From Runella zeae DSM 19591 (lineage in GTDB: Bacteria; Bacteroidota; Bacteroidia; Cytophagales; Spirosomataceae): a stretch of DNA of 64,000 nt. Of the stretch, positions 33,707-43,558 are shown piece by piece. Where the stretch lies: contig NZ_AUIF01000003.1 of the NCBI RefSeq assembly GCF_000423565.1, positions 248,001-312,000 on the forward strand. Reading direction: 5' to 3'. Position 1 is the first letter of the stretch. Each line of letters opens with the position of its first letter. The notes beneath the pieces are model-generated. The model was not told the origin of the DNA. It did no database searches and worked only from the letters and a program-made list of their open reading frames with translations. Position numbers and translations under genes: made by a program.

Positions 33707-34291
33707 TTACTTTTTTCTACTAAAAACCTTGGCATCAGTAATCAAATCTCTATGCTCGCTAAGAAAGCTTTTGAAGCTATATACTTCTTCCAGTTGCCCT
33801 TCAAAATCAAGGCTAGTTTCGTACACTTCTTCATATACTTGTGCAAAATCGGTGATTAAATACCTCATTTGCTTAACACCTCTCGTATAAAGTGCAGGAA
33901 GGTAGAAGTTTTGGTGGTCTTGCTGAAAGCGATTGGCCTCGTAATGAGAGGTAGTTTTGAGATCAAGGGCTTCTTTGCGTCCTAGTACATCCACAAAACC
34001 ATAAATCAATACATCGTTGATTTGGTATTGACAATACACTTGGGTTTGGACGATGGGTTTGGGAAGACGCTGACGTACTTCGGCTAAGATATTGGCATCA
34101 AACTGGTCTTCGCCAATGCCTTTCAATACTGCATCCTCAAACGACACTCCACGCAACTGAGCCTCGGTTTGGGGAATGGGTACGCGATTGATACGGTCAA
34201 TTAGCTCTTGTTTATTTATTTTCCCTTGCAAAAATCGCGAATAAGTGTTGAGCAAAGATGGGTAAAAGCGATATTCAATCGGCAACTTCAT
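33707..34291 (-). CDS. PD-(D/E)XK nuclease-superfamily protein
   Basis: The 194-residue cytoplasmic protein begins MKLPIEYRFYPSLLNTYSRFL and has the Cas4/AddB-like pattern: a conserved acidic residue in LIYGFVDVLG, then EALDLKTTSHY (D-x-K), then QNFYLPALY. This is the PD-(D/E)XK core of a family seen as stand-alone hypothetical genes in Bacteroidota. The substrate is unknown and no CRISPR or helicase genes are adjacent. It starts 14 bp before the terminator stem of the M1 peptidase gene. Confidence 0.8.
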   Translation of the reverse strand: MKLPIEYRFYPSLLNTYSRFLQGKINKQELIDRINRVPIPQTEAQLRGVSFEDAVLKGIGEDQFDANILAEVRQRLPKPIVQTQVYCQYQINDVLIYGFVDVLGRKEALDLKTTSHYEANRFQQDHQNFYLPALYTRGVKQMRYLITDFAQVYEEVYETSLDFEGQLEEVYSFKSFLSEHRDLITDAKVFSRKK

Positions 34292-34304
34292 GCAATGAAT
34301 TTAT

Positions 34305-34329
34305 AAAAAAGGCGGAGATTGACTCCGCC
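34305..34329 (-). terminator. Terminator of the M1 peptidase gene
   Basis: Arms GGCGGAG (34311-34317) and CTCCGCC (34323-34329) with a 5-nt loop. Six A at 34305-34310 form the minus-strand U-tract. Confidence 0.85.
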
Positions 34330-34337
34330 GTAAATTT

Positions 34338-36725
34338 TTAGTTTTTGTTAGCTCCACCTTGTTGTGCTGGCTTGGGCTGCTGGTTTTGTTGGGCTTCACG
34401 CATGGGATTGCTGCCACCACCTCGCTGAAAACCGCCTCCTTTAAACAACTGAAAACGCGTGGGCTGCGCTGGCTGACGTGGGAAGTGATTGCTCTCTTCA
34501 TCAATATCAGCGATTTCGCGATAAGGGTCCAAGGTCCATTGTACTACTTTCTTCTTCGTCGTCACTACCTTCGATACCTGCTGGTCGTTCAAACGCCATA
34601 TCTCCGCTGGAAAACGAGCCACCGAATCCGTTCCGTCTTCAAACTGCATCTTCACGATCACGGGCATGGGCAAGCCACCTTTGTTTTTCACTTTCAACGT
34701 ATAAAAATTCAAACCTGATTCCACCAATTTTCGCTCATCGGGTGAGAGACTTGCCAGATAGGCTTCGTATTTCTTCTTGTCGGCGTCGGTTACTTTGTAA
34801 GGGTCGTAGGTATTATAAAAATCTTTCATGTCAGGATTTTTTTCCACGACCGACTCTTTGATGTAATCTTTGTCGCGCTGACGAGCCACAGTGTTGCGTT
34901 TTTCGTCGGCTTGTTTTTTGGCTTCGGCTTTGTTGATGTCAGGGTTTTGGGTATCGACCGCAAACCATTCTACTTCTACTAGGTCTTGGTCTACGGGTTC
35001 GGTAGTATAAAACCAACCTTTCCAAAACCAATCCAAATCCACTCCAGAGGCATCTTCCATGGTACGGAAAAAATCGGCGGGAGTGGGCGACTTGAAAGCC
35101 CAGCGGCGGCTATATTCTTTGAAGGCATAGTCAAACAGTTCACGTCCCATGACAGTCTCGCGCAAGATATTTAAAGCGGTTGCTGGCTTTGCGTAGGCAC
35201 TCGCGCCAGCGTTGATGAGATTGTCGGACATGGTCATGATAGGCACCAGATTTTTTGGGTCTTGCTTCATATAATCTACGATAGCCTGAGGTTCACCACG
35301 TCGAGTCGGATAGTCTCTATCCCATTCTTTTTCGGTGAGGTATTGCACAAAAGTATTTAATCCTTCATCCATCCACATCCATTGACGTTCGTCATTATTG
35401 ACAATCATGGGGAAGAAATTATGGCCTACTTCATGAATAATCACCCCAATCATCCCATATTTGGTGGCTTCCGAATAAGTACCGTCAGCTTCAGGACGAC
35501 CACCGTTGAAGCATATCATGGGGTATTCCATGCCGCCCACTGGCCCGTGGCACGAGATAGCGACTGGATAAGGATAATCTACCGAAAACTTAGAATAAGT
35601 TTTGATAGTATGAGCCACGACTTCGGTCGAATATTTTCCCCAAAGAGGATTCCCTTCTTTGGGATAAAACGACATGCAAAGTACTTTTTTACCCGCTACT
35701 TCTTGCATTTTGCCATCCCAAATGTATTTACGAGAAGTGGCAAAAGCGACATCACGCACGTTGTCGGCTTTGAAAATCCACGTTTTCTTGCCAGTAGGTT
35801 TGCCTTTTTCGGCTTTTTCACGGTCTTGTTGTGACTCAATGACCACCACTTTGTCAGATGTTTTTGCTTTTTCAAAGTTTTTCAATTGCGAAGGAGTCAA
35901 CACTTGGGCGGGGTTTTGAAGTTCGCCAGTAGCGCCTAAAACGTGGTCATTGGGGACGGTGATTGCCATTTTGAAATTACCAAATGTAAGAGCAAATTCT
36001 CCTTGGCTGTAGTATTGTTTGTTTTGCCATCCCGTCACATCGTCATATACGCACAAGCGAGGATAAAACTGGGCGATTTCGTACACATTGTTGCCGTCTT
36101 TGAAAGCTTCAAAACCAGTACGGCGTCCACCTTTTGAAAATTCAACGATGCGATAGTTCCAGTCAATCGAAAAAGAATAGCTCTGTTTTGACAAAATAGC
36201 TTGGGGCAAATCAATCCGCATCATCGTCTGATTGATGGTATAAGGAAGCGCTTTGCCGGTTTTTGCATCTTTTACCGACAAGATATTGTATCCATAGTCT
36301 GCATTGGAATAGTGCATATCCGAAATAGTCGCCAAACTTGCCATAGAAGTCTGATTTCCGAGGTCTCCAGTACGTGAAATGGGCCCGGGAGAATTTTTTG
36401 CAAAAAGATTTTGGTCTAACTGAATCCAAAGATAAGGAAGGGCATCGGGCGACTGATTGAAATAAGTGATTGTCTCGCTTCCAATGATTTTGTTGTTGGG
36501 CTCGTCAAGTTCTACTTTAATGTCATAGTCGGCGCGTTGTTGCCAATAGTCTTTCCCCGGTGCTCCTGACGCGGTACGATAGGTGTTAGGAGTTGGAAGC
36601 CCCGTGCCCAATTGCTCAAAACGGTTGTTGGCATGATAGTCCGTAGTGGTGGGCCTTTGGGCGAAACTAAGGTTTGTAAAACCCGTGACCAATGCCAGAA
36701 TAATGATGAAGTGTAGTTTTCTCAT
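34338..36725 (-). CDS. M1-family metallopeptidase (aminopeptidase N-like)
   Basis: The 795-residue protein has a signal peptide (ending near NLSFAQ). It carries the zinc motif HEVGH followed 18 residues later by the third ligand Glu in MDEGLNTF. The usual GAMEN substrate motif reads GGMEY. The N-terminal region is the beta-saddle domain and the C-terminus ends in a Gly/Gln/Asn-rich tail (about 35 residues) without a T9SS domain. It is a probable periplasmic or exported aminopeptidase. Single-gene unit with its own terminator. Confidence 0.92.
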   Translation of the reverse strand: MRKLHFIIILALVTGFTNLSFAQRPTTTDYHANNRFEQLGTGLPTPNTYRTASGAPGKDYWQQRADYDIKVELDEPNNKIIGSETITYFNQSPDALPYLWIQLDQNLFAKNSPGPISRTGDLGNQTSMASLATISDMHYSNADYGYNILSVKDAKTGKALPYTINQTMMRIDLPQAILSKQSYSFSIDWNYRIVEFSKGGRRTGFEAFKDGNNVYEIAQFYPRLCVYDDVTGWQNKQYYSQGEFALTFGNFKMAITVPNDHVLGATGELQNPAQVLTPSQLKNFEKAKTSDKVVVIESQQDREKAEKGKPTGKKTWIFKADNVRDVAFATSRKYIWDGKMQEVAGKKVLCMSFYPKEGNPLWGKYSTEVVAHTIKTYSKFSVDYPYPVAISCHGPVGGMEYPMICFNGGRPEADGTYSEATKYGMIGVIIHEVGHNFFPMIVNNDERQWMWMDEGLNTFVQYLTEKEWDRDYPTRRGEPQAIVDYMKQDPKNLVPIMTMSDNLINAGASAYAKPATALNILRETVMGRELFDYAFKEYSRRWAFKSPTPADFFRTMEDASGVDLDWFWKGWFYTTEPVDQDLVEVEWFAVDTQNPDINKAEAKKQADEKRNTVARQRDKDYIKESVVEKNPDMKDFYNTYDPYKVTDADKKKYEAYLASLSPDERKLVESGLNFYTLKVKNKGGLPMPVIVKMQFEDGTDSVARFPAEIWRLNDQQVSKVVTTKKKVVQWTLDPYREIADIDEESNHFPRQPAQPTRFQLFKGGGFQRGGGSNPMREAQQNQQPKPAQQGGANKN

Positions 36726-36873
36726 GGGTTAAAAAAATATTTTAAACTTAAAGATACAATAATGTGCTTATTTGAGGTAAAGAAAGATACCAAAAATAAA
36801 GATGTGCAGATAAACCTCTGTTGGTGAGTCAAAAGGTTGTAAAAGATGTGAGCACTAAATAGAATTTTTTTAA

Positions 36874-36930
36874 GAAAAAAAGTGATACAGTATAGCGTCT
36901 CTCCTATAAAGAGGCGCTATACTATATCAC
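36874..36930 (-). terminator. Strong terminator of the FtsX-type permease gene
   Basis: A 20-bp stem with two G-U positions: left arm 36882-36901, loop 36902-36910, right arm 36911-36930. On the minus strand it is followed by seven T (A-run 36874-36880). Confidence 0.9.
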
Positions 36931-36949
36931 GTACAATACTAATAGTATC

Positions 36950-38176
36950 TTACTCTTCGGCCAAAGTGCGAGAAAGGTTGATGCGATAGATACCCAAAGA
37001 AGGGATTGCAGCGGCCAAGATACCAATCAAAATAGCCCCACCCAACAACCAAACTTCTTCTGACAATAAGCCAAAGTCAGCGAAAGAATAATGATAATCA
37101 GATTCGGCAGCATTGCTAAAGAGCCATAAACCCACTCGACTCAAAATCACACCTGCTACATATCCTACCAAAGCCAGCATGATACCTTCTAAGAGTAGCA
37201 TTACAAAAAGTTTGGTGCGAGTAGCTCCCATTGAAAGCATGAGTGCCATTTCATATTTTCGTTCTTTAAGCGAATTGTAGAGAGAAATAAAAACACTTAC
37301 CCCCGCTATAAAGATGATAAGAAGGGCAATCGCCCGCAAAGTATCAATCCCTATTCCAAGTAAAGAAAACAACCGATTGATTTCAAAAGCTACTGAGGCA
37401 GCCTGCATTTTGGTGTTTTCATTGATAAATCTCGGAAGAGCTATCATACCCATAGGGTTGCGAAATTTGATAAGCAAACTAGTAATTTCTTTGCTAGGGT
37501 CATCGGTTTGAGTCGAATCTCCCCCCGTAAGCATAGAAGTAACATTGGGACCTTCTTGGGCATGCTCATGAATAGACCAAACACTCGATATATCGGTCAA
37601 GATAAGTTGGTCAACTACCGAATTGTTGGTTTCGAAAATCCCCACTACTTTGTATTTCTTATCGCCATGCACATCGTCCATATTGTCGAAACCGTGGGCA
37701 CCCGCGAAGGTATCACCAACTTTAAGACCGGTTACTCGGGCTACTTTTGCCCCTAGGGTAGCTTCTAGCGTGGTCGTGAAGAGCCGCCCTTCTTTGACTT
37801 TGGCTTCGAAGTGATTCGGGTATTTGGCATTGGTACCTACGATGCGAAACGACATATAGTTGTCGCCCATGGCCAACGGAATCGCCGTTTTTACCAGTGG
37901 GTTTTTCATGATACGCTGGGCTTCGTCCAACGATACATTGCCAGTAGGTGAATCGATTTGATAAATACTTGACAAAATCAATTGTAAGGGGCTTCCTTTG
38001 GCACCTACTACCATATCTATGCCTTTGATATTGCGCCTAAACTGTTCATCAAGTTGTTTGTTTAGCAGCAAAAGCATGGAGATGATGCCTATCCCAAGTG
38101 TCATGAGGAGAGCACTAAGAAAACTATTTAGTTTTTTGTCTTTCAGGTTAGCCCAACTTATTTTAAAAAGATTCAT
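36950..38176 (-). CDS. FtsX/MacB-type ABC transporter permease
   Basis: I chose the start at 38176 (MNLFKISWANLKDKKLNSFLS), giving 408 residues; a frame extension to 38251 lacks the normal family start. The layout is TM1, a large periplasmic MacB-like core domain, and three C-terminal TMs (LLIIFIAGVSVFISLYNSLKERKYEMALMLSMGAT spans the conserved loop). Such permeases act as mechanotransmission proteins with a cytoplasmic ATPase. No ATPase gene is adjacent, so the partner must be encoded elsewhere. Substrate unknown. Confidence 0.88.
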   Translation of the reverse strand: MNLFKISWANLKDKKLNSFLSALLMTLGIGIISMLLLLNKQLDEQFRRNIKGIDMVVGAKGSPLQLILSSIYQIDSPTGNVSLDEAQRIMKNPLVKTAIPLAMGDNYMSFRIVGTNAKYPNHFEAKVKEGRLFTTTLEATLGAKVARVTGLKVGDTFAGAHGFDNMDDVHGDKKYKVVGIFETNNSVVDQLILTDISSVWSIHEHAQEGPNVTSMLTGGDSTQTDDPSKEITSLLIKFRNPMGMIALPRFINENTKMQAASVAFEINRLFSLLGIGIDTLRAIALLIIFIAGVSVFISLYNSLKERKYEMALMLSMGATRTKLFVMLLLEGIMLALVGYVAGVILSRVGLWLFSNAAESDYHYSFADFGLLSEEVWLLGGAILIGILAAAIPSLGIYRINLSRTLAEE

Positions 38177-38373
38177 CGGCGTAGTTTGGATGCTCGTGGT
38201 ATTTATTATCAAAATTAAGCATAGATGTGGGTATGCTGATGAGTGAAGCAAGATATTTTCTGAAGAATGAGCCTTATGTGATGTAAATCAGGAAGTTGTG
38301 TTGATATTCGTCATGATTTAAAAAAACACATGGGGGTACATTGAGGCATCACATACATTAACCAATTACGTCA

Positions 38374-39216
38374 ATGAAAAAGATCCTAGTCCCAACCGAT
38401 TTTTCAAAGTATTCACAATATGCGTTGGAAGTAGCTGCCGACATTGCTCTGAAAACCAACGCGGAGATAATGCTATTACATGCCAATGAAAAAATGGTAA
38501 CCGCGACTCCTTTGGCCGAATATTATCTTTACGACAAGGCGATTGAGGATGAATACCTGGATATGGTGACAGAAAGCCTAAAAAAAACACTGACTGAGAT
38601 AGCCGACAATGGAAAGTTTGCAAGGGTAAGAATCCAGACAGCGGTGATTGGAGGACCGATGGCAAGCGTAATCGAAGAAGTCGTGAAAGACCATGCCATT
38701 GATTTGATTGTGATGGGGACGAGAGGGGCTTCGGGGCTTGAAGAGTTTTTGGTGGGGTCTAATACCGAAAAAATAATTCGTCGCGCTCAATGTCCTGTGC
38801 TTGCCGTGCCGATTGCGGTGAAGTCTTTTTCAAAAATAGTATTTCCTACTACTTTGAAAGACGACCAATTGAAGGCATTTCATACTTTAGCAAGTTTGCA
38901 AGGTATTTTCAATGGAGATATTTCACTACTTTATCTCAACAATCCCGCCCATTTTGAAAACGACGAAGCGATAGAAGCGCAGAAAAATCAGTTGGTGGCT
39001 ATGTCTGGGCTTAAAAATGCGACGCTCTATGTATCAAAACAAAATGTGTTTAACGAAGAAGATGCTATTTTGAGTTTTGCCCATGAGCACAATGCTGATT
39101 TGATTGTGATGGCAACGCACCAACGAAGAGGATTAGCTCACCTGCTCGTGGGAAGTATGACCGAAGACACCGTCAACCATTCTGATATTCCGGTGCTGAG
39201 TATCAGCATTAAATAG
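38374..39216 (+). CDS. Universal stress protein with two Usp domains
   Basis: The 280-residue protein carries two UspA domains. The first (ILVPTDFSKYSQYALEVAADIA to CPVLAVP) has an intact ATP-binding motif, MGTRGASGLEEFLVGSNTE, matching G-2x-G-9x-G-S/T. In the second the equivalent segment reads MATHQRRGLAHLLVGSMTE, keeping only part of the pattern, so nucleotide binding may be one-sided. Cytoplasmic stress protein of unknown specific role. It converges on the histidine kinase gene with 3 bp between stops. Confidence 0.93.
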   Translation: MKKILVPTDFSKYSQYALEVAADIALKTNAEIMLLHANEKMVTATPLAEYYLYDKAIEDEYLDMVTESLKKTLTEIADNGKFARVRIQTAVIGGPMASVIEEVVKDHAIDLIVMGTRGASGLEEFLVGSNTEKIIRRAQCPVLAVPIAVKSFSKIVFPTTLKDDQLKAFHTLASLQGIFNGDISLLYLNNPAHFENDEAIEAQKNQLVAMSGLKNATLYVSKQNVFNEEDAILSFAHEHNADLIVMATHQRRGLAHLLVGSMTEDTVNHSDIPVLSISIK

Positions 39217-39219
39217 AAA

Positions 39220-42200
39220 TTACTTGGCTAGACTCAATTCAGAGAGCTGAGCCGAATGCGTCAAAGGGAGAGATAAGAAGAAGGTAGTACCAATGCCTTC
39301 TTCTGTCTCAAACCAAATATTGCCACCAGCGTGTTCTACGCCTCTTTTGGCGATAGCAAGTCCCAAGCCAGAGCCTCCCTGTTTTGTACTAAAGTTAGGC
39401 AAAAACACCTTCGGACGAATGGACTCTGGAATCCCGTTTCCATTGTCTTGAACTTCAATATAAACATTGCCTTCATCGGTACGCAAACGTAACGATACTT
39501 CGGGGCGACGGTCAACGGGAACAGATTGTATACCATTGATGATGAGGTTTGTGATGATTCTCCCAATCAACTGACGATCACCCATCACATTGACACGTCG
39601 ACTTTGAATATCACGTCGAAGAATGATTTTTGGGTCGTCGGCATAGAGGTCTGCGGCTTTGTTGAGTACCGAAGATATTTCAAAAAGTTCGTTTTTGGGA
39701 AGAGGCATTTTTGCAAAATCCGAAAACGAAGTCGCGATATCACTAATGTTGTCGATTTGATCAATCAGAGACTCAAAAGTGCGCCTAATTCTCTCACTTT
39801 GAGGTAAGTTAGGCGGAAGGTCACGAAGCATGGTACGCTGAAGCTGCTGAATTGTCAATTTCATCGGTGTCAGCGGATTTTTGATTTCGTGTGCCACCTG
39901 TTTGGCCATTTCACGCCAAGCCGACTGCTTTTCGTTTTTGGCTAGTTCTTCTTTACTTTCGTCTAGTTTTTTCAACATCTGATTGTATGATTCCACAAGC
40001 AGTCCAATTTCGTCGTCTGATTTCCAATCTACCGGCTCATTAAGCTGGTGAAGATTGATGCGTCTGAACTTCTGAGTCATGGTTCGTAATGGAATCGTGA
40101 GCATGTTGGAGGCCCAATAAGAAAGGACCAAAAAGATTAAGAATACGATGGCAAAGACGCTCAAAATTGTCGAAATCACCTCAATGATTTGGCGGTCAAG
40201 TTCGGGTTTTGAGTCAAAATAAGGGATACTCAATACTCCTAGCGGGCGACTTGTATGGCTTGATTTGACGGTGACATAGGCCGTACGATATTCTTTGTTG
40301 CCAAGTGATTCGTTGAGGAACACCTCATTTTCGCGGTCTTGGAGTAAGTGAATATAGGCTTCAGGATTAACCCATTTTGAAAGAAGTTTGCTTTCATAAA
40401 TGAGTGGCTTTGTGGTGGTATATAGTTGTCCTGTTTCATCAAAAAAGTTGATATCAACATTGGCGTCTCGGGCTATTTTCCCAAGCTCTTCTTCCATAGA
40501 GTCTTTGCTTCTACTGCCCTTCAAATGCTCTTCAAGATAAGGCGCAAAATTGATCACTACATTTTTGGTATTGGCTAGATAAGTACTTTCTTGATTGTTG
40601 AAGTAGTTGGAATTAATGACACTCAACGTGATAACTACAATGAGAATCAAAGGCAAGAAAAACGCTACGTTTAGCAAAATTTGAATTTTGTTGGTATAGC
40701 TAATTTTCAATCGCCTCAAACCATACTTGAGAGCATATACACCAATGATTCCAATAACATACAATACCAAAATGAGGTATAAAAAAGAAAAATTGGAGAT
40801 GATGTTTTTGAATGGATAGGATTTGGAAGATACTACTACATAGCGCTTGTTTTTGTCACGGCTTCCTACGTGTTTGTAGCTATAAAGCAAAATGCCCTCC
40901 TCAAACAAATCCGTACCTTCCAATTCGGCAAGGGGCATTTTGCGGTCATAGTTGTAGCTACCTGCGCTATATACTAGGCGTTTGGTGGCATCATAAATGG
41001 CATAGCTGTACTGACGAGTTTCGGGCGCTTGTACAAACTTTTTATCCATCAAAAGTTCAGGGTAGACATTTTTGGGTTGTTCCTCACGAGGATTAAGGTT
41101 AAGAACCACTTTGCCCACTAGAACCGAATCTTTCTGAATATCAATCAGACTTAAATACTGTTTTTTAAAATTGTTGACAATGTCATTGATAAAAAAGAGA
41201 GAAGGATAGCTTGTTTGATACTTGGACTGTCGATAATAGCGGGTATACTCATCAAAGGTCTGCTTTGAGATTGTGTTGTCGAGAGGCTCTCCATCTGCTT
41301 TGAATGATAATACTTCAATGTCGTATTTATCGAAATATTTGTCTAAATGAATACTCTTGATTTTTCGTTGAATGCGCTCACGTGACAGAATGGTATCTTT
41401 CGTGAATGTATTCTGAATATCGATGTCTTTGGCAATGGATAGCCGTACTTTATCCAATAAAAACTCCCCTAAGCCGTCATTTTCGGCGATTACTTTCTGG
41501 CCAAATTCTTTTTTATTGACTACATCTTTTTGATCTTCTTCATTATATACTACGTAAGTAGTGACTATAGCCCAGAAAAAAGCGCCCGTAAAATAGTAAA
41601 TCGTAGTGCGATAGCGGAAGGTGTATAAAATGCGAGGGAAGCGCGAAAAATAAAGTATAAGGAAGTAAAGAGCGTGAATAATTACAATCCACTCAATGGC
41701 CGCTCCAGCCAACCATAAGATGATGATTGCCAACACCATCCCAATCAAAAATACCACAATAGCACGCGAGCGGTTGGAGTTGAATCGAATGAAAATACTG
41801 ACTAGAAAGTGAGTAAGCAGAAAATAAATACTGGTAATAAAAATGAATATAACCAGACACACAATCTTGAGCAGGGTAAACGAAATGCTAAGAGTGATAT
41901 CTAGCGTAAATTGAGATTTTTCGTAGATATTGGTAATTTCTGAGAAACAACCATAAAATACGCCAAAGCTCAGACTAACACACAAAATCGATAAGAAAAC
42001 TTTGAGGTTTTGGGGTATTTTTAGCAGGCGATGATAGGTTTTGAAACGAAAATAAAAATCCGCTAAATAGAGAGACAGAATAAAGCAAACAATACAATTC
42101 AATAGTAAATCGCCTACCGATGGGGCAACCCACGAAGCATAAAATTTAGGATTGAAGAGGTCTGTTTCGGAAAAAAGAAACGGAACCCCAAAATATATCA

Positions 42201-43008
42201 TTCCAGCTCTCAGCAAAAGCAGATAAGCAACAAGCAAGATAAAAGCTTGGTCATAGCTTTTTTGACGACTCCACCGAAATACCCACTGAAAAATATAAAT
42301 TCCAAAAAATAAAGCTGCTAATGAACCCCAAATAATGGTATTGACAGGGGTAGACTGGTTTTGGTGCGTGTCAAACTTGGGGGGAGAAATCGAAAATAAA
42401 AACCGATTTTGAGGGTCAAGTACATTTTGATAAACAGGGCCAGCTTGTGGCGATATCGCTTCAGGGTCAATGGTAAACAGATCTGAATTATAGCCCGATT
42501 GAAAATAATTGTTTTCGTTGTTATAATGGCGATATAGATTAACTACCGATACTACATCGATACGGTCGTGGAGTCGGATGTATTGTTGACGGCTTACGAG
42601 GTATTTGCCTTGTTCGAAATTGACAAGCTGGGTTTCGGTAATACGCCTAATCGATTCATAATCAGGGATGAACCTATAGTCGGACCAAAAAATCAAGCGA
42701 CCATTTTGATAGATGTAGTAAGGGTATTTGGTCGGACGGCGTAGGTCAGAAAATTGCGTGTTTGCATTTTGGGAAAGCAAGGCTATCGTCGCAGCTAATT
42801 CTTGCTGAGAAATGCTTAGTTCGTGGCTAACTCGCTCTTTGACGGCCGAAAAATATTTTTCTTCGGTGGCGCCTAACGCTCCTTTTTCAAAAAAGAAGAA
42901 AGATAGCAAAGCCAATACCAACGAAATCAAAGCCAAAATGGCCAGAATATGTCTGCTAATTTTCTGCACGTAAACCCCTATCTTGTTTTTTGATGATTTG
43001 ACAGACAT
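39220..43008 (-). CDS. Very large NtrY-like sensor histidine kinase
   Basis: The 1262-residue protein has TM1 near 20-43 and an extracytoplasmic region. A block of about eight TM segments (~215-475) follows, then another sensor region and two TMs near 735-800. A second extracytoplasmic domain (~800-940), a TM near 945-970, HAMP, HisKA (VAHEIKNPLTPMKLTIQQL, His near 1038) and HATPase (NLIINGIQSVP, DNGNGIPE, GSGLGLAIAKR) complete it. The kinase core resembles NtrY. No response regulator gene lies next to it, so it is an orphan here. The TM-rich middle could sense the membrane or a ligand. Confidence 0.9.
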   Translation of the reverse strand: MSVKSSKNKIGVYVQKISRHILAILALISLVLALLSFFFFEKGALGATEEKYFSAVKERVSHELSISQQELAATIALLSQNANTQFSDLRRPTKYPYYIYQNGRLIFWSDYRFIPDYESIRRITETQLVNFEQGKYLVSRQQYIRLHDRIDVVSVVNLYRHYNNENNYFQSGYNSDLFTIDPEAISPQAGPVYQNVLDPQNRFLFSISPPKFDTHQNQSTPVNTIIWGSLAALFFGIYIFQWVFRWSRQKSYDQAFILLVAYLLLLRAGMIYFGVPFLFSETDLFNPKFYASWVAPSVGDLLLNCIVCFILSLYLADFYFRFKTYHRLLKIPQNLKVFLSILCVSLSFGVFYGCFSEITNIYEKSQFTLDITLSISFTLLKIVCLVIFIFITSIYFLLTHFLVSIFIRFNSNRSRAIVVFLIGMVLAIIILWLAGAAIEWIVIIHALYFLILYFSRFPRILYTFRYRTTIYYFTGAFFWAIVTTYVVYNEEDQKDVVNKKEFGQKVIAENDGLGEFLLDKVRLSIAKDIDIQNTFTKDTILSRERIQRKIKSIHLDKYFDKYDIEVLSFKADGEPLDNTISKQTFDEYTRYYRQSKYQTSYPSLFFINDIVNNFKKQYLSLIDIQKDSVLVGKVVLNLNPREEQPKNVYPELLMDKKFVQAPETRQYSYAIYDATKRLVYSAGSYNYDRKMPLAELEGTDLFEEGILLYSYKHVGSRDKNKRYVVVSSKSYPFKNIISNFSFLYLILVLYVIGIIGVYALKYGLRRLKISYTNKIQILLNVAFFLPLILIVVITLSVINSNYFNNQESTYLANTKNVVINFAPYLEEHLKGSRSKDSMEEELGKIARDANVDINFFDETGQLYTTTKPLIYESKLLSKWVNPEAYIHLLQDRENEVFLNESLGNKEYRTAYVTVKSSHTSRPLGVLSIPYFDSKPELDRQIIEVISTILSVFAIVFLIFLVLSYWASNMLTIPLRTMTQKFRRINLHQLNEPVDWKSDDEIGLLVESYNQMLKKLDESKEELAKNEKQSAWREMAKQVAHEIKNPLTPMKLTIQQLQRTMLRDLPPNLPQSERIRRTFESLIDQIDNISDIATSFSDFAKMPLPKNELFEISSVLNKAADLYADDPKIILRRDIQSRRVNVMGDRQLIGRIITNLIINGIQSVPVDRRPEVSLRLRTDEGNVYIEVQDNGNGIPESIRPKVFLPNFSTKQGGSGLGLAIAKRGVEHAGGNIWFETEEGIGTTFFLSLPLTHSAQLSELSLAK

Positions 43009-43172
43009 AATCCTAAAATCGTGCCAAAAGTTAGATCTAATAACTAAGTAAATGGTAAGCCACCATTAATTATGTATTTTTTTTGAGTAATCGGCTGTAA
43101 ACCAGATTACTAATGTACTATAAATTTAAAACAACCCTTCCGTTATTAGGCATATTTCATAATAAAGTGAGG

Positions 43173-43463
43173 TTATTTTACAACCGTAAAACCTGCACCT
43201 TCCTCTGTTTCTTCAAAGTCCACTTCTGTTCCAATCACGTACATCAAATGTCTTTTATCAATAATAACTTTAATACTATCAATAACGAAAATTTGGTCGT
43301 TTTCGGTAGGTAAATCAAAACCTAATAAAAACTGGGCACTACATCCACCTCCTTTTACGCCTACTCTTAGACCATATATTTCTGGGATTTTGTTGCTTTT
43401 TAAAGTGTCTATTATTTCTTGTTTGGCAATAGCCGAAATACGTACAGGAGGGGTATTTAACAT
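43173..43463 (-). CDS. HesB/IscA-family protein lacking the C-terminal cysteine pair
   Basis: The 96-residue protein has the A-type carrier fold, with GLRVGVKGGGCSAQFLLGFD holding the first conserved Cys. The C-terminal CGCG motif that normally supplies two more ligands reads EEGAGFTVVK. A-type carriers bind and deliver Fe-S clusters using all three cysteines, so cluster binding must differ or be lost. No isc or suf genes are adjacent. Fold assignment is confident; function is uncertain. Confidence 0.88.
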   Translation of the reverse strand: MLNTPPVRISAIAKQEIIDTLKSNKIPEIYGLRVGVKGGGCSAQFLLGFDLPTENDQIFVIDSIKVIIDKRHLMYVIGTEVDFEETEEGAGFTVVK

Positions 43464-43558
43464 GGTTTTTTATAGGTTATCTTCATTAATACGTACTATT
43501 TTGCTTTCTGTTTGCGTTCTTTGCGCAACGTATCTTGTAAAGTGCAAACAACAAACCC

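Noticed and set aside
38177-38251. 25-codon extension of the FtsX-type permease
   Set aside because: MNLFKISWANLKDKKLNS at 38176 is the usual start pattern of the family; the extension would place an odd segment before TM1.
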